A DNA stretch of 12,041 nucleotides, taken from DAOTTW01 sp034437615. Lineage in GTDB: Bacteria; Chloroflexota; Anaerolineae; Aggregatilineales; Phototrophicaceae. The stretch lies in the NCBI GenBank assembly GCA_034437615.1, contig DAOTTW010000153.1:1-12041 (forward strand), in the 5' to 3' direction. Positions 1 to 7,900 of the stretch are shown here, in pieces. Every line of letters begins with the position of its first letter. Position 1 is the first letter of the stretch. The position numbers and the translations under genes are program-made. Below the pieces are notes generated by a model. It did no database searches. It was given only the letters and a program-made list of their open reading frames with translations, and had not been told where the DNA came from.

Positions 1-36
1 CTTGCTGCGTCCCTACATAACCACCTTGAACTGTAG

Positions 37-56
37 GGAAACCCTTCAGGGTGTCC
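37..56. repeat. Imperfect hairpin with TTCA loop outside the MITE
   Basis: Bases 37-44 pair with 49-56 (8-bp stem, one A-G mismatch) around a TTCA loop at 45-48. Just upstream, CCCTACA (11-17) pairs with TGTAGGG (32-38), which partly competes with it. No gene is seen in 1-56. The structure could be the end of an older transposable element or a transcript 3' end, but nothing in the sequence decides this. Confidence 0.4.
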
Positions 57-64
57 GCCATCGC
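57..64. repeat. Left target-site duplication GCCATCGC
   Basis: GCCATCGC abuts the left end of the inverted-repeat element and is repeated exactly at 249-256 just outside its right end. An 8-bp duplication is the size made by IS66-family transposases. Confidence 0.8.
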
Positions 65-248
65 GTAACTACTCAGGTACTCGTCATGCCTCAGCAGCCA
101 GACGTTAAAACATCCGGCTCCAACAAAGACAAACCTGCTTCAGCAGGCTACAGCATGGGGCAATAGCCCTCTTCAGAGGGCTTGGCCCTTTCGGAGCCGC
201 TGGCTTGAGCCAGTGGCGACACGCCCACACACTGGACTGAGTAGTTAC
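65..248. mobile_element. 184-bp MITE, IS66-like ends
   Basis: A non-coding element bounded by a perfect 12-bp inverted repeat: GTAACTACTCAG at 65-76 and CTGAGTAGTTAC at 237-248. It is flanked by the exact direct repeat GCCATCGC (57-64, 249-256). Ends beginning 5'-GTAA together with an 8-bp target duplication are typical of the IS66 family. No transposase reading frame fits in 184 bp, so movement would need an enzyme supplied by a full-length relative elsewhere in the genome. The interior carries several short GC-rich hairpins. The identical duplication suggests a fairly recent insertion, 94 bp downstream of the last WXG100 stop codon, in a non-coding gap. The family assignment rests only on end sequence and duplication length. 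Confidence 0.75.
134..213. repeat. Hairpin series inside the MITE
   Basis: Three stems with a YTTSAR-like tetraloop follow one another: CCTGC-TTCA-GCAGG (134-147), GCCCTC-TTCA-GAGGGC (166-181) and CTGGC-TTGA-GCCAG (201-212 core, stem extendable to 200-213). Alternative pairings also exist: GGGC-AATA-GCCC (158-169) and AGGGC-TTG-GCCCT (177-189). The middle part could therefore switch between mutually exclusive folds. This is pairing read from the sequence; whether an RNA is made is unknown. Confidence 0.55.
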
Positions 249-256
249 GCCATCGC
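249..256. repeat. Right target-site duplication GCCATCGC
   Basis: Exact copy of 57-64, abutting the right terminal repeat of the MITE. Removing the element and one copy restores a continuous sequence across the site. Confidence 0.8.
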
Positions 257-269
257 CAGTTTGAACTAT

Positions 270-307
270 CCACGTTTTCTTGTGGTGCTATCAGGGACTC
301 GACCCTG
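270..307 (-). terminator. Weak tandem hairpins after the WXG100 operon
   Basis: Two small stems follow the stop codon of the last minus-strand WXG100 gene: CAGGG/CCCTG (292-296 with 303-307, loop ACTCGA) and CCAC/GTGG (270-273 with 282-285). Neither is followed by a U-run on the minus strand, so a classical intrinsic terminator is not shown. They may be a weak terminator or a 3' end stabiliser. Confidence 0.2.
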
Positions 308-342
308 CCGTGCCCAATAGTGCTTTTTGCGCTCAGAATGCT

Positions 343-633
343 TTAGTAGAAGCGGCTCGCGCCTTCTTCGTCACCGTTGATGAAGTGCTCAATGGCCTCT
401 TCCAGGTCGCGGTGGATCTCTTCGCAGTATTCCGCAAGGTAATCAATGCGGGGCTTGAGCGATGCTAGATAACGCTCATAAGCCATGCCACCCACGAAGC
501 CCATGAAGGCCGTCGTACGCAAGGTATTCATGAGCGCCTCCATCACACGGGAAACGGTTTGCAGCACATCAGATGCTTTCTCGAAGCCGTCCGCAATCTT
601 CTGAACAGCGTCCGTATCCATATAAACAGCCAT
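343..633 (-). CDS. WXG100-family protein, degenerate FVG turn
   Basis: A 96-residue helical protein of the size and shape of ESAT-6/CFP-10-like WXG100 proteins, which fold as helix-turn-helix hairpins, dimerise, and are exported by type VII systems. Helix 1 covers about residues 5-42 and helix 2 about 49-85. The turn reads F46-V47-G48-G49, so the tryptophan of the W-x-G motif is replaced by phenylalanine. The tail (H82-F83 to Y96) is acidic and ends in RFY. I see no clean YxxxD/E export signal. The start is supported by AGGGAGA (641-647) seven bases upstream. It is the last of four co-directional WXG100 genes, 35 bp after the previous stop. It could be a secreted substrate or the non-canonical half of a heterodimer with the preceding WTG protein. 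Family assignment is good; role is inference. Confidence 0.8.
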   Translation of the reverse strand: MAVYMDTDAVQKIADGFEKASDVLQTVSRVMEALMNTLRTTAFMGFVGGMAYERYLASLKPRIDYLAEYCEEIHRDLEEAIEHFINGDEEGASRFY

Positions 634-668
634 AATCGTATCTCCCTGGGGTCTAAGCGTTGACTGTG

Positions 669-1010
669 TTAGATCTGTTCAAATGTGTTGGCTAAGTTGT
701 CGACCATCTGGCGGACTTTTTGATCGGCGTTGTCCATAATTTCCAGGGCGGTCTGAACGTTCACGTTGGTGTTCGTGAGGGAACCAGTGATTTCGCTAAC
801 GACGGGCATCGCTTCTTCGTTGATGCTAGCGACAAAACGGTCCGCGCCGTTGCCTGTCCAGACGCCACCCAACACTTCGCTGATGTGGTTTTGCATCTGA
901 CGCTGTACTTCGTTTTCTACGACGTTAAACTGCTGTGTGGTCTGGCTCATCACATCCTGCAAGACGGCGCGAGCGATGCGGATGAGCAGACGACGAAGTG
1001 AACTGGGCAT
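669..1010 (-). CDS. WXG100-family protein (WTG)
   Basis: A 113-residue WXG100-type protein with a canonical turn W51-T52-G53 followed by N-G-A-D-R-F, the usual small and aromatic pattern after W-x-G. Helix 1 is about residues 5-48 and helix 2 about 56-110. The first 20 residues are basic (MPSSLRRLLIRIAR), longer than normal. The chosen ATG has GAGAAAGG (1020-1027) nine bases upstream, and it puts the tryptophan near position 50, in line with its neighbours (45-51). An internal ATG at 948-950 with AGGAT close upstream would give a 93-residue protein with W at only 31, so I prefer the long form. It lies 84 bp after the third-in-line gene and 35 bp before the FVG gene, with which it may form a heterodimer. 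The C-terminal region is amphipathic and lacks an obvious YxxxD/E. Confidence 0.85.
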   Translation of the reverse strand: MPSSLRRLLIRIARAVLQDVMSQTTQQFNVVENEVQRQMQNHISEVLGGVWTGNGADRFVASINEEAMPVVSEITGSLTNTNVNVQTALEIMDNADQKVRQMVDNLANTFEQI

Positions 1011-1094
1011 AGTGCTTTACCTTTCTCTTTTAGCTTTTTGTTTGCTGTCGGTAATTTTGCAGTTACTGTAAGGATGCCTGCAAGCGCAAACGGG

Positions 1095-1391
1095 CTACAT
1101 GCCCATGATGCTACCGGAATCCTTGTCCGCCTGCTGCATGGAATCGACGGCGTGCTGGATGTCACGGGACATCTCTTCGAACTTATCGCGCACTGAGACG
1201 ATCTTGCTTTGCAAGACACTGCGCAGCGCATCCACGAAGGCGTCACCACCCTGGCCAACGAGGCTACCCTCTTCCATCATGTCGGCCATCTTCAGAATTT
1301 GGTGTAGCGTATCGTCTAGATCTTCGGCACCCTTTTCGAACTCGGCTTTCATCTCGGCCATGAGTTCATAGTCCATTTTAATTTCTGGCAT
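1095..1391 (-). CDS. WXG100-family protein, degenerate LVG turn
   Basis: A 98-residue acidic, methionine-rich helical hairpin protein. The N-terminus, PEIKMDYELMAEM, resembles that of the adjacent WMG protein (PEIRVDYEKLDEI), with a shared F-E-K at the end of the first heptads, so the two are related. The turn is L44-V45-G46-Q-G-G-D-A-F, with leucine in place of the tryptophan but the following G-x-x-D-A-F pattern kept. The frame is open upstream to 1502, but the start at 1391 is set by AAGGAT (1399-1404) seven bases upstream and by the alignment with its neighbour. Role by family: T7SS substrate or structural WXG100 partner, most likely paired with the WMG protein encoded 134 bp upstream. 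That pairing is inference. Confidence 0.85.
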   Translation of the reverse strand: MPEIKMDYELMAEMKAEFEKGAEDLDDTLHQILKMADMMEEGSLVGQGGDAFVDALRSVLQSKIVSVRDKFEEMSRDIQHAVDSMQQADKDSGSIMGM

Positions 1392-1525
1392 GGTGTATAT
1401 CCTTATTGACTGGTAATTTGTTTCTCGTACGATTGCAATTTTGGCCAGCTTCGTGCCGCCACCGATCTTATGCTTGACGTTTTGACAGCACGCCCACGAC
1501 ATGCCCCAGAACGCTGCGTTGCTGC

Positions 1526-1834
1526 CTAGCGGAACGCCTGATTAAAGGCGTTGCCGGCGCGTTCCTCCGCGTCACCGACGGTCTCGCTGATGGCGCGAGT
1601 GATCTGGCTGGCGTCATCCAACGAGGAAACCAAACGACGGACACGCGGCAGCACGTCCTGCTCCATTTCTGCGAAGAAGGCCTCTGAACCACGACCCATC
1701 CAGCCTTGACGCAGATTTTCCGAGCGGCTCTCGACACGCTTCAACAGCGCCTGAATTGACTCACAATTTTTCTCGAACAGGCTTGCGATTTCATCTAGCT
1801 TTTCGTAATCTACCCGAATCTCAGGTGCAGCCAT
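1526..1834 (-). CDS. WXG100-family protein (WMG)
   Basis: A 102-residue WXG100 protein with the textbook turn W45-M46-G47 followed by R-G-S-E-A-F-F. Helix 1 spans about residues 9-42 and helix 2 about 50-95. This is the clearest family member in the window and the first gene of the four-gene cluster. The reading frame stays open to 1954, but the ATG at 1834 has a strong GAAAGGG (1840-1846) five bases upstream and aligns with the other copies, so the upstream stretch is taken as leader. A sigma70-like promoter lies about 100 bp upstream. By family knowledge such proteins are small secreted substrates or partners recognised by EccC/EssC ATPases. The C-terminal helix ends FNQAFR, with no plain YxxxD/E signal visible, so the recognition element may sit on a partner. 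Confidence 0.92.
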   Translation of the reverse strand: MAAPEIRVDYEKLDEIASLFEKNCESIQALLKRVESRSENLRQGWMGRGSEAFFAEMEQDVLPRVRRLVSSLDDASQITRAISETVGDAEERAGNAFNQAFR

Positions 1835-1839
1835 TATTA

Positions 1840-1846
1840 CCCTTTC
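1840..1846 (-). promoter_or_regulatory. Ribosome binding site fixing the WMG start
   Basis: GAAAGGG on the minus strand, five bases before the ATG at 1834. It favours this start over the 40-residue longer frame that begins at 1954. Confidence 0.7.
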
Positions 1847-1931
1847 TATCATATAGCCTGACAATTGATGGGTGTTTCCGGGGCCAAAGAGCAGCCCACA
1901 GCTACAGAATTGTTTTCTTATGGCTAGTTTG

Positions 1932-1959
1932 ATTATAGCTGTTTGATATAACAATGCAA
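1932..1959 (-). promoter_or_regulatory. Sigma70-like promoter of the WXG100 cluster
   Basis: On the minus strand TTGCAT (1954-1959) is followed after 16 bp by a perfect TATAAT (1932-1937). Transcription would begin near 1925, giving a leader of about 90 bases before the WMG start. This suggests the four WXG100 genes can be expressed separately from the VWA-FHA gene upstream. The leader holds a short inverted repeat (ACAATT 1861-1866 with AATTGT 1908-1913). Confidence 0.6.
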
Positions 1960-2067
1960 ATTGCGGATAAACCCAAAATAGGTCATTACAGGGCTTTCAA
2001 CCATTAAATTTTGGTAAAAATCCCGAAATCCCTCAATGCTCATCAGCAAGTAAAGCGTTAATTAAGG

Positions 2068-4761
2068 CTACTCTTGATTGCTGATCTTGACCTTAAGCAT
2101 CACCTCCTTGCTCAGCCACACCTCAATCGTCGTATCACGCGGCAATTCGGGCGTGCTATACCTCTCTGTACGTTTGCCTAAACGATACTCGACCAACTTA
2201 CCCCGTTTATACCAGCGGACTACCGTGCCCGAACTCGATTTGTGATCGGTCACGACGTAAGTTTGGCCCGACGGAAAATAGACAAACGTCAGGTGCCGCC
2301 GAGACACAGTGCTTTCACGCGGGTCGAATTCCAGCATCAACCCTTCATTCCACCCCTGCCAACCCGGTCCTTCACCTTTACGGCCAACAGTGAAATTAGT
2401 CCCGGTTAGCGTCTGGTGGTTCATGCGCACATCATAAGCCGACCGATCGACCACTACAGAAATCGTGGTCTTTTCTGGCTGGAAAACCACCGTGCCACCA
2501 CCGTCCACAGGGCGCTGCTGTTGCCATCCTGCATCCGTCAGTTGCTTACGATTCGCCAATGTCGGGGGCTTGGGGTTGGTAAACTCCATATCAACCCGCG
2601 TTTCGGCTTGATTGCCCCACTGGTCAGCACCCGAACCCGTATAGGGTGCTGAGAAGGTCGGACCAGATGGCTTCTTGCCTTTGCCCTTACTTTTATCGTC
2701 GGTGCGGTCGCGGTTCATGCGCACGATGAAGAAAATCACCAGCACGATAACTAGCAGCAGACCAACCGCCAGTAGAATCCCGGTCAGGCCGATGCGGCTG
2801 GGTGGCTGATACAGAAATTCCCGCGCAACCGGCTCTTCCAACAGCGGAGCGCGATCCGCAGCTAACAGCATCAGTTCGACACGTAACGAGCGCACCTCAT
2901 AGCCTAATTGTTCTGGTCGCAGGCTGACCGTCGTGGGCATTTCACTACGCGCCTCAACTGTGAATTCATCCAGGCTGGTTTCGGTTTCCCTATCCCACAC
3001 CGAAACGCGCAATACATCCACATCATCCGTGTAATTTGAGGTCAGATACAGCGTTACATCGTCGCTGCCCTCTGGGTGGTCAATGCGCGTCAGGTCCAGT
3101 TCAGGCGGCTGAAGCGTGCCATTGATGAAGCAAGTCTGAAGCGGTGCTATCAGCGGTTGATCGCCCATATTATACGGGATCATAGATACGCAGTATTCCG
3201 CACCGATACGCAAGCCTTCCAGGGGCACCCGCAACACATTTTCCACGCCATTTGTGCGATATTTACGACCGGGCAGTGTGGTCTTGGTGGCATCCTGAAC
3301 GCTGTATTCAAGATACTGCATCTGGTCTTGCCCGCTAAGCGCCAGCGAAATCACCAGCACGTTATTGGCCGTGTCGCGTTGCTGGTCCGTAATGGTCAAA
3401 GCCGGTGCTGCTGCGCGTTGGACCTCTGCTACGTCGCGGAATTCAACGCGCAACGCTTGCGTTAGCAATGGCCCCTGTGCACCGAGTGCACTAATCACGA
3501 TGGCGTAATCCTCATCGTTGGTCAGCGTGCTACCGGGCACGACAATTTCTGGTGGCACTGTATCATACACCTGTGACCAGCGCTCAAGGCTGCTGGCAAC
3601 TTCCAGCACTGTCACCTGTAATTGCCGCAGTCGCCCCGCGCCGACCGCACTGAGGGGCAAGCTGTAGGTATCATTAGCGTCATCGCGGCGCACCGCACCA
3701 TAATTCAAGCTAAAGGGCAAAATTTTGTCTGTGCGTGTCGTAAAACGCACCTGACCCGGCGCGACCTGTAAGCCCCCCTCGACAATGGGCGATAGCGTCG
3801 CGGTGTGCTCGCCAGCACGGGGAAAAAAGGTGATCTGTGCGTAATACTGGTTGGCCAACGTCTGCACAATCTGGTTGAACAGCGTGCTGGCAGCGCTACC
3901 AAAGACTACCGTGCCGCCGGTTTCACTAGCGAGGCGCTGCAAACCACGACGGTCCAGGCCATCACCCGGCGCAGCATCAGGGTTTTCCAGCCCTAGCACA
4001 TACACAGGCGCACGGTAGTCGGGGTTATTGGCGCGTTCAATGACCTGATTTAGCCCGACGCTGCTACAGGGGTTCCCCTGGCTGTTGCGGTCTACGCCAT
4101 CCGTGAAAACGACAATGCCGCGCCGTCCGATCTGCTGATTGCTGAGTGCATCCAGCCCTTGCCAGATGGCATCGTACAGGCAGGTTCCCGCGTTGGCTGT
4201 GGAGCGCACATCGTTGATATTGGCCATCAGCGTATTCGGACCCGCAACGCCAAATGGCACCGGGTTACTGACCTGATCGTTAAACGTGAACAACGAGAAT
4301 TGCGCGTTGTCCGGCACATTGCCCACAAAACCCTGTGCCGCCTGGCGCATTGCCGGGTTCTCTGCTGTCATGCTGCCGCTGGTATCCAGCAACATCGCAA
4401 TATAGAACGGAAAATCCGTCTGAGCGACATTCGCCTGCCCCCTGGAGCCGTCGTCTAGCATTACATCAACCGTGTCAATGTCCAGCGGCACGACCTGCTG
4501 ATTGTTATCGACCACGCTAAATAAGACGTTGAGTTGTACCGATTGCGGGGTTTCGTTGACTGCCCAATAATTGACGACCGTGCGCAGGTCGAGCTGTGCC
4601 TGTACGACACCAAATGACATGGCCCCAAGACCAAGTAGAAGCAAGAAAAGAAAAAGTGGAAGCGAAAACGAAGCAAAGACAGAAAACAACTGTAAGAAGC
4701 GGATACGGCGGGTTGATAGACGGTTGGGCGCGTTACGACGCAATATATGGCTCGCCTGCAT
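2068..4761 (-). CDS. VWA domain, single-pass membrane protein with cytoplasmic FHA domain
   Basis: An 897-residue protein. Residues 1-21 are basic, and 22-55 are strongly hydrophobic with a V-Q-A site near 53-55: a signal peptide or signal anchor. A VWA domain covers about 117-305, with MIDAS residues D126-T-S-G-S130, T193 and T220-D221-G222. Residues 310-655 are beta-rich and look like Ig/fibronectin-type modules, with cysteines at 524 and 544. One membrane helix (657-680) ends in RMNRDR, which places the C-terminus in the cytoplasm. After a low-complexity linker (684-760) comes an FHA domain (about 775-893) with G793-R794, S820-R-R-H823 and S844-G-T846. The expected role is to couple an extracellular metal-dependent contact to phosphothreonine binding inside. 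AGGAT (4767-4771) supports the start. It sits between the WXG100 cluster and the divergent EccC-type gene, so a part in that secretion system is likely but not shown. Confidence 0.9.
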   Translation of the reverse strand: MQASHILRRNAPNRLSTRRIRFLQLFSVFASFSLPLFLFLLLLGLGAMSFGVVQAQLDLRTVVNYWAVNETPQSVQLNVLFSVVDNNQQVVPLDIDTVDVMLDDGSRGQANVAQTDFPFYIAMLLDTSGSMTAENPAMRQAAQGFVGNVPDNAQFSLFTFNDQVSNPVPFGVAGPNTLMANINDVRSTANAGTCLYDAIWQGLDALSNQQIGRRGIVVFTDGVDRNSQGNPCSSVGLNQVIERANNPDYRAPVYVLGLENPDAAPGDGLDRRGLQRLASETGGTVVFGSAASTLFNQIVQTLANQYYAQITFFPRAGEHTATLSPIVEGGLQVAPGQVRFTTRTDKILPFSLNYGAVRRDDANDTYSLPLSAVGAGRLRQLQVTVLEVASSLERWSQVYDTVPPEIVVPGSTLTNDEDYAIVISALGAQGPLLTQALRVEFRDVAEVQRAAAPALTITDQQRDTANNVLVISLALSGQDQMQYLEYSVQDATKTTLPGRKYRTNGVENVLRVPLEGLRIGAEYCVSMIPYNMGDQPLIAPLQTCFINGTLQPPELDLTRIDHPEGSDDVTLYLTSNYTDDVDVLRVSVWDRETETSLDEFTVEARSEMPTTVSLRPEQLGYEVRSLRVELMLLAADRAPLLEEPVAREFLYQPPSRIGLTGILLAVGLLLVIVLVIFFIVRMNRDRTDDKSKGKGKKPSGPTFSAPYTGSGADQWGNQAETRVDMEFTNPKPPTLANRKQLTDAGWQQQRPVDGGGTVVFQPEKTTISVVVDRSAYDVRMNHQTLTGTNFTVGRKGEGPGWQGWNEGLMLEFDPRESTVSRRHLTFVYFPSGQTYVVTDHKSSSGTVVRWYKRGKLVEYRLGKRTERYSTPELPRDTTIEVWLSKEVMLKVKISNQE

Positions 4762-4811
4762 GATTTATCCTATTTGCTCAAACTTAGATCAGATTGACGG
4801 TTGATGGATCA

Positions 4812-4868
4812 TTGTTTGAAATTCCTATAAGGCTTATCATACCATCCAAGTCAGCTAAGTGATATTAT
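4812..4868 (+). promoter_or_regulatory. Candidate promoter(s) of the ATPase operon
   Basis: Two readings are possible: TTGTTT (4812-4817), 17 bp, TATCAT (4835-4840); or an extended -10, TGATATTAT (4860-4868), placing the start about 31 bases before the ATG at 4906. A palindrome, ATAAG-G-CTTAT (4827-4837), overlaps the first and could be an operator in this 144-bp divergent gap. The minus-strand promoter for the VWA-FHA gene must also lie here, but I see no convincing pair. Confidence 0.35.
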
Positions 4869-4895
4869 TTTGTTAGCGCGATCAGCAAAGACATC

Positions 4896-4900
4896 AGAGG
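4896..4900 (+). promoter_or_regulatory. Ribosome binding site fixing the ATPase start
   Basis: AGAGG lies five bases before ATG 4906. The frame could be extended to a TTG at 4870, but that start lacks a comparable site and overlaps the likely promoter. Confidence 0.65.
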
Positions 4901-4905
4901 TCGTC

Positions 4906-7900
4906 ATGTCCCAATCACATTCAGATCAGTATGTACAACGTCCACCGCGTATCCAGCCAACGCTGCCAGAGGGCGAGATTGAGGTGCCAGCCCCACCCGA
5001 CGAGAACGCGAACTATCAGCCCAGTGCATTAGAATTGCTGCTGCCTTTGGTGATGATCGGCGGTTATGTGGTGATGGCGCTTAGCGGTCGTGGGCGCAGC
5101 CTCGCCTTGCTCATCCCGATGGGCGCAGCGATGGTCGGCTCCGTTTTCGTTTCGTTACGGCGTGCCATCAAAGCCCAGGAAGACCTCGCAGAGCGCAAAC
5201 GCGCTTACCGGGCGCAATTGGCTGGGATTCAAGAGCAGGTCGAGCAGAAGCACCAGCAACAGCGCGATTTTTATAACTGGACGTACCCCGCTGTAGCGGT
5301 CGGCCTGGACATTGCACGCGGCGAGACGTTCGGGCGCATCGGGCCGCGCGTCTGGGAGCGCCGCACCAACGACCCCGATTTTGGCAAGCTTCGTTTGGGC
5401 ATGAGCGAACGCCCCTCGACGGTGCAAGTCAAGCTGGAAGGCGGCGGCGCGCTAGCTGGTGGCGCAGACCCAAATTTGATGGATGAGGCAAAGCGACTGG
5501 TGCGTAAAGCCTCGGTGGTCGATGGTATTCCGGCAGCCATCCAATTACGTAAGCCCTATGGCGATGACCGCATCCCAGCTGACCTCGTGCCATCGCTCGG
5601 TATTTACACGATCCCACCCAGTTATGATACAAATGCGACAAGGTTACATCAAACAACCTATGGCTTTGTCCAAGCGTTGCTCTTGCATTATACAGCATAC
5701 CATTCATATGCGGATACGCGCTTGATCGTCGTCGGCGGCGCGGCATCGCGGGCACGCTGGAGCTGGGCGCAAGATTTACCCCACACGCGCAACGGTAGCG
5801 AAACCTACATCTGCTTCGAGGGCGAAGAGGTTGAATATCGTGGGCAATATGCGGCACGTCTGCCGCTCTTCTGGAAGGAACTGCTGAAGGATTTTCAGCG
5901 CCGCCAGCAACGCGCCAGCGACCGCGAAAGCGGCGATATTACGCTACCCTTCACCCTGGTTGTGGTTGACCTGCTGAGCCTGAGTGAAGATTCATCGCTG
6001 CACGACATTGAAACAGTCGAAGCAGTCTCGATGTTGATGCGTCAGGGGCCAGAATTGGGCGCGGCGATGATTTTTTTAACCGAGGACGCTGCGCGGGTGC
6101 CCGCTGATGTCGTCGGTATGATCGAATTGCAACAGCAATTGCGTGATATGGCCACCTTCCGCTTTGCACGCACAGGTGTCAACACAACGCGCTACAACGG
6201 TGAAGCCGACATCCTGCGGGACGCCGACGTGCAACCGTTGGCCAAGCTACTGCAAAAGCACCGCGTTCGCGTTAGTGCGGCGGCGGCCCTCGTCAGCGCT
6301 ATTGACCTACTACAGATGAATGAAATGATGGACGAGCGCGATGTCAGCCGCATCGACCAACTTCGCATCTGGCAAAACTGGGAGCATAGCCGCCAGCCAG
6401 ACAATGCGGGCTGGCCCCGCGTGCCGATTGGCGCACGCGCCGGTAACGAAATCCGCGAATTAACCTTCGAGGCTAACGCCGATGGTGTGCACGGCATGAT
6501 CGCAGGTACGACAGGTTCCGGTAAATCTGAATTGCTGTTAACGCTGATTACTGGGCTGGCTGTGCGTTATGACCCTAGCGTGGTGAATTTCGTGCTGGTT
6601 GACTTCAAAGGTGGTGCCGCCTTCGAGGAGTTCCGCGATTTGCCGCATGTAGTGGACATCGTTACCAACTTGGAAGGTAATGCCGTCGAGCGTATGTTTG
6701 CAGCCATCAAAGCAGAACTGGATCGGCGTGGCGCGCTCATCGCCCGCTCTAGCGTGAAGCACATCGTGGAGTACCGTCAGCGCGGCCTGCACGAAACACA
6801 AGAGCCGTTCCCGCATCTCTTCATCATCATCGACGAATTCGCGGAGATGGTCGCGGAGAACCCCGAATACAAATCACAATTGGATAGCATTACACGTCTG
6901 GGTCGTGCCATCGGCGTCTCGTTGGTCTTGGCGACGCAACGGCCAGCAGGCATGATTACGGACCAGATGCGCGCTAACATGAAGTTTAAGATCTGCCTGC
7001 GCGTCGAAACGACAGACGACAGCCGCGAATTGCTGCGCCGCGCCGACGCAGCCTACCTGCCACCCAGCATCCCAGGGCGTGCCTACCTGCAAATTGGTAA
7101 CGAACCGCCCGAACTACTGCAAGTTGCGCGTGCTGGCGGGCCATACCGTGTCGCCGGTCAAGCTGAGATCCCACCAGTCATTTTCGCAGGGCGTCAGCGC
7201 AACCGCCCGCGCCGCAGCGAGGATGAGAAGCCGCTCTCGCGTCATATCGTAGAGAATGTCATCGTTCATGCCGAAAAACCGGAAAATGATGTAGAGATAC
7301 AGCGCAAACCCTGGCCGAACCCGCTGCCGCTTTACTTGCCGCTGAATGCCGCGCTAAATTCACTAGAGGGCGTAGACCCTCAGTACATCGACCCCAGCCA
7401 GCATCACAGGTTGCACATTCGGCTGCAAGCGGACCCCTACCCGGACGACCAACAGCAGACCTCCAGTGCCTACCTCAATCCACAATTGGCTGTGTGGTTG
7501 GCCGCTTACAGTAGCGCACCGTTATGGTCACAGCCCTTAAGCCAGCACAAAGCAACGGGCGCTGCCCTGGATGCGCTGGCCGACACTGTGCCCGCTTTGG
7601 AAGATTGGCGACAGATAACAGAGGCACAGGAAGCCCGCAAGCAGTCAGCGGAGGCCGACGAACGCGAAGCGGCTTATCAAGCAGGCAAAGAAGCCCTGAA
7701 AGCGTTACTAGAAGCCGTACCATCTTTAGCGGATTGGGCGCAGCGCAGCTCCGACTTTAGCGCACATCTGATGCGGCTGCCGCACCTACTGCGCTGGCTA
7801 TACAGCTACACACAGCCCGCTGACCAGAACGGCTATTACAACAGCGAACAGCCCACGACCATCAGCCATTACGCGCAAACCTGGGCCGTGTTGAACCCAC

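Noticed and set aside
1..342. CRISPR array, tRNA or rRNA
   Set aside because: The repeats here are inverted hairpins and a single target duplication, with no regular spacers; no tRNA cloverleaf or rRNA signature is visible.
280..468. Plus-strand frame of 62 codons overlapping the first WXG100 gene
   Set aside because: Lies opposite the well-supported minus-strand WXG100 gene with a good ribosome binding site; no family features.
950..1258. Minus-strand 102-codon frame across two WXG100 genes
   Set aside because: Overlaps both genes in another frame; cysteine- and arginine-rich translation typical of a shadow.
1392..1502. Upstream extension of the LVG WXG100 gene
   Set aside because: The extra 37 residues are unlike the family, and the ATG at 1391 has a strong AAGGAT site.
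1510..1520. AACGC-T-GCGTT palindrome just past the WMG stop
   Set aside because: A one-base loop cannot form a terminator hairpin and no U-run follows; probably chance.
3076..3465. Plus-strand 129-codon frame inside the VWA-FHA gene
   Set aside because: Fully opposite a gene with clear VWA and FHA domains; no recognisable motif.
4870..4905. TTG start for the ATPase
   Set aside because: The ATG at 4906 has AGAGG five bases upstream; the extension covers the probable promoter.
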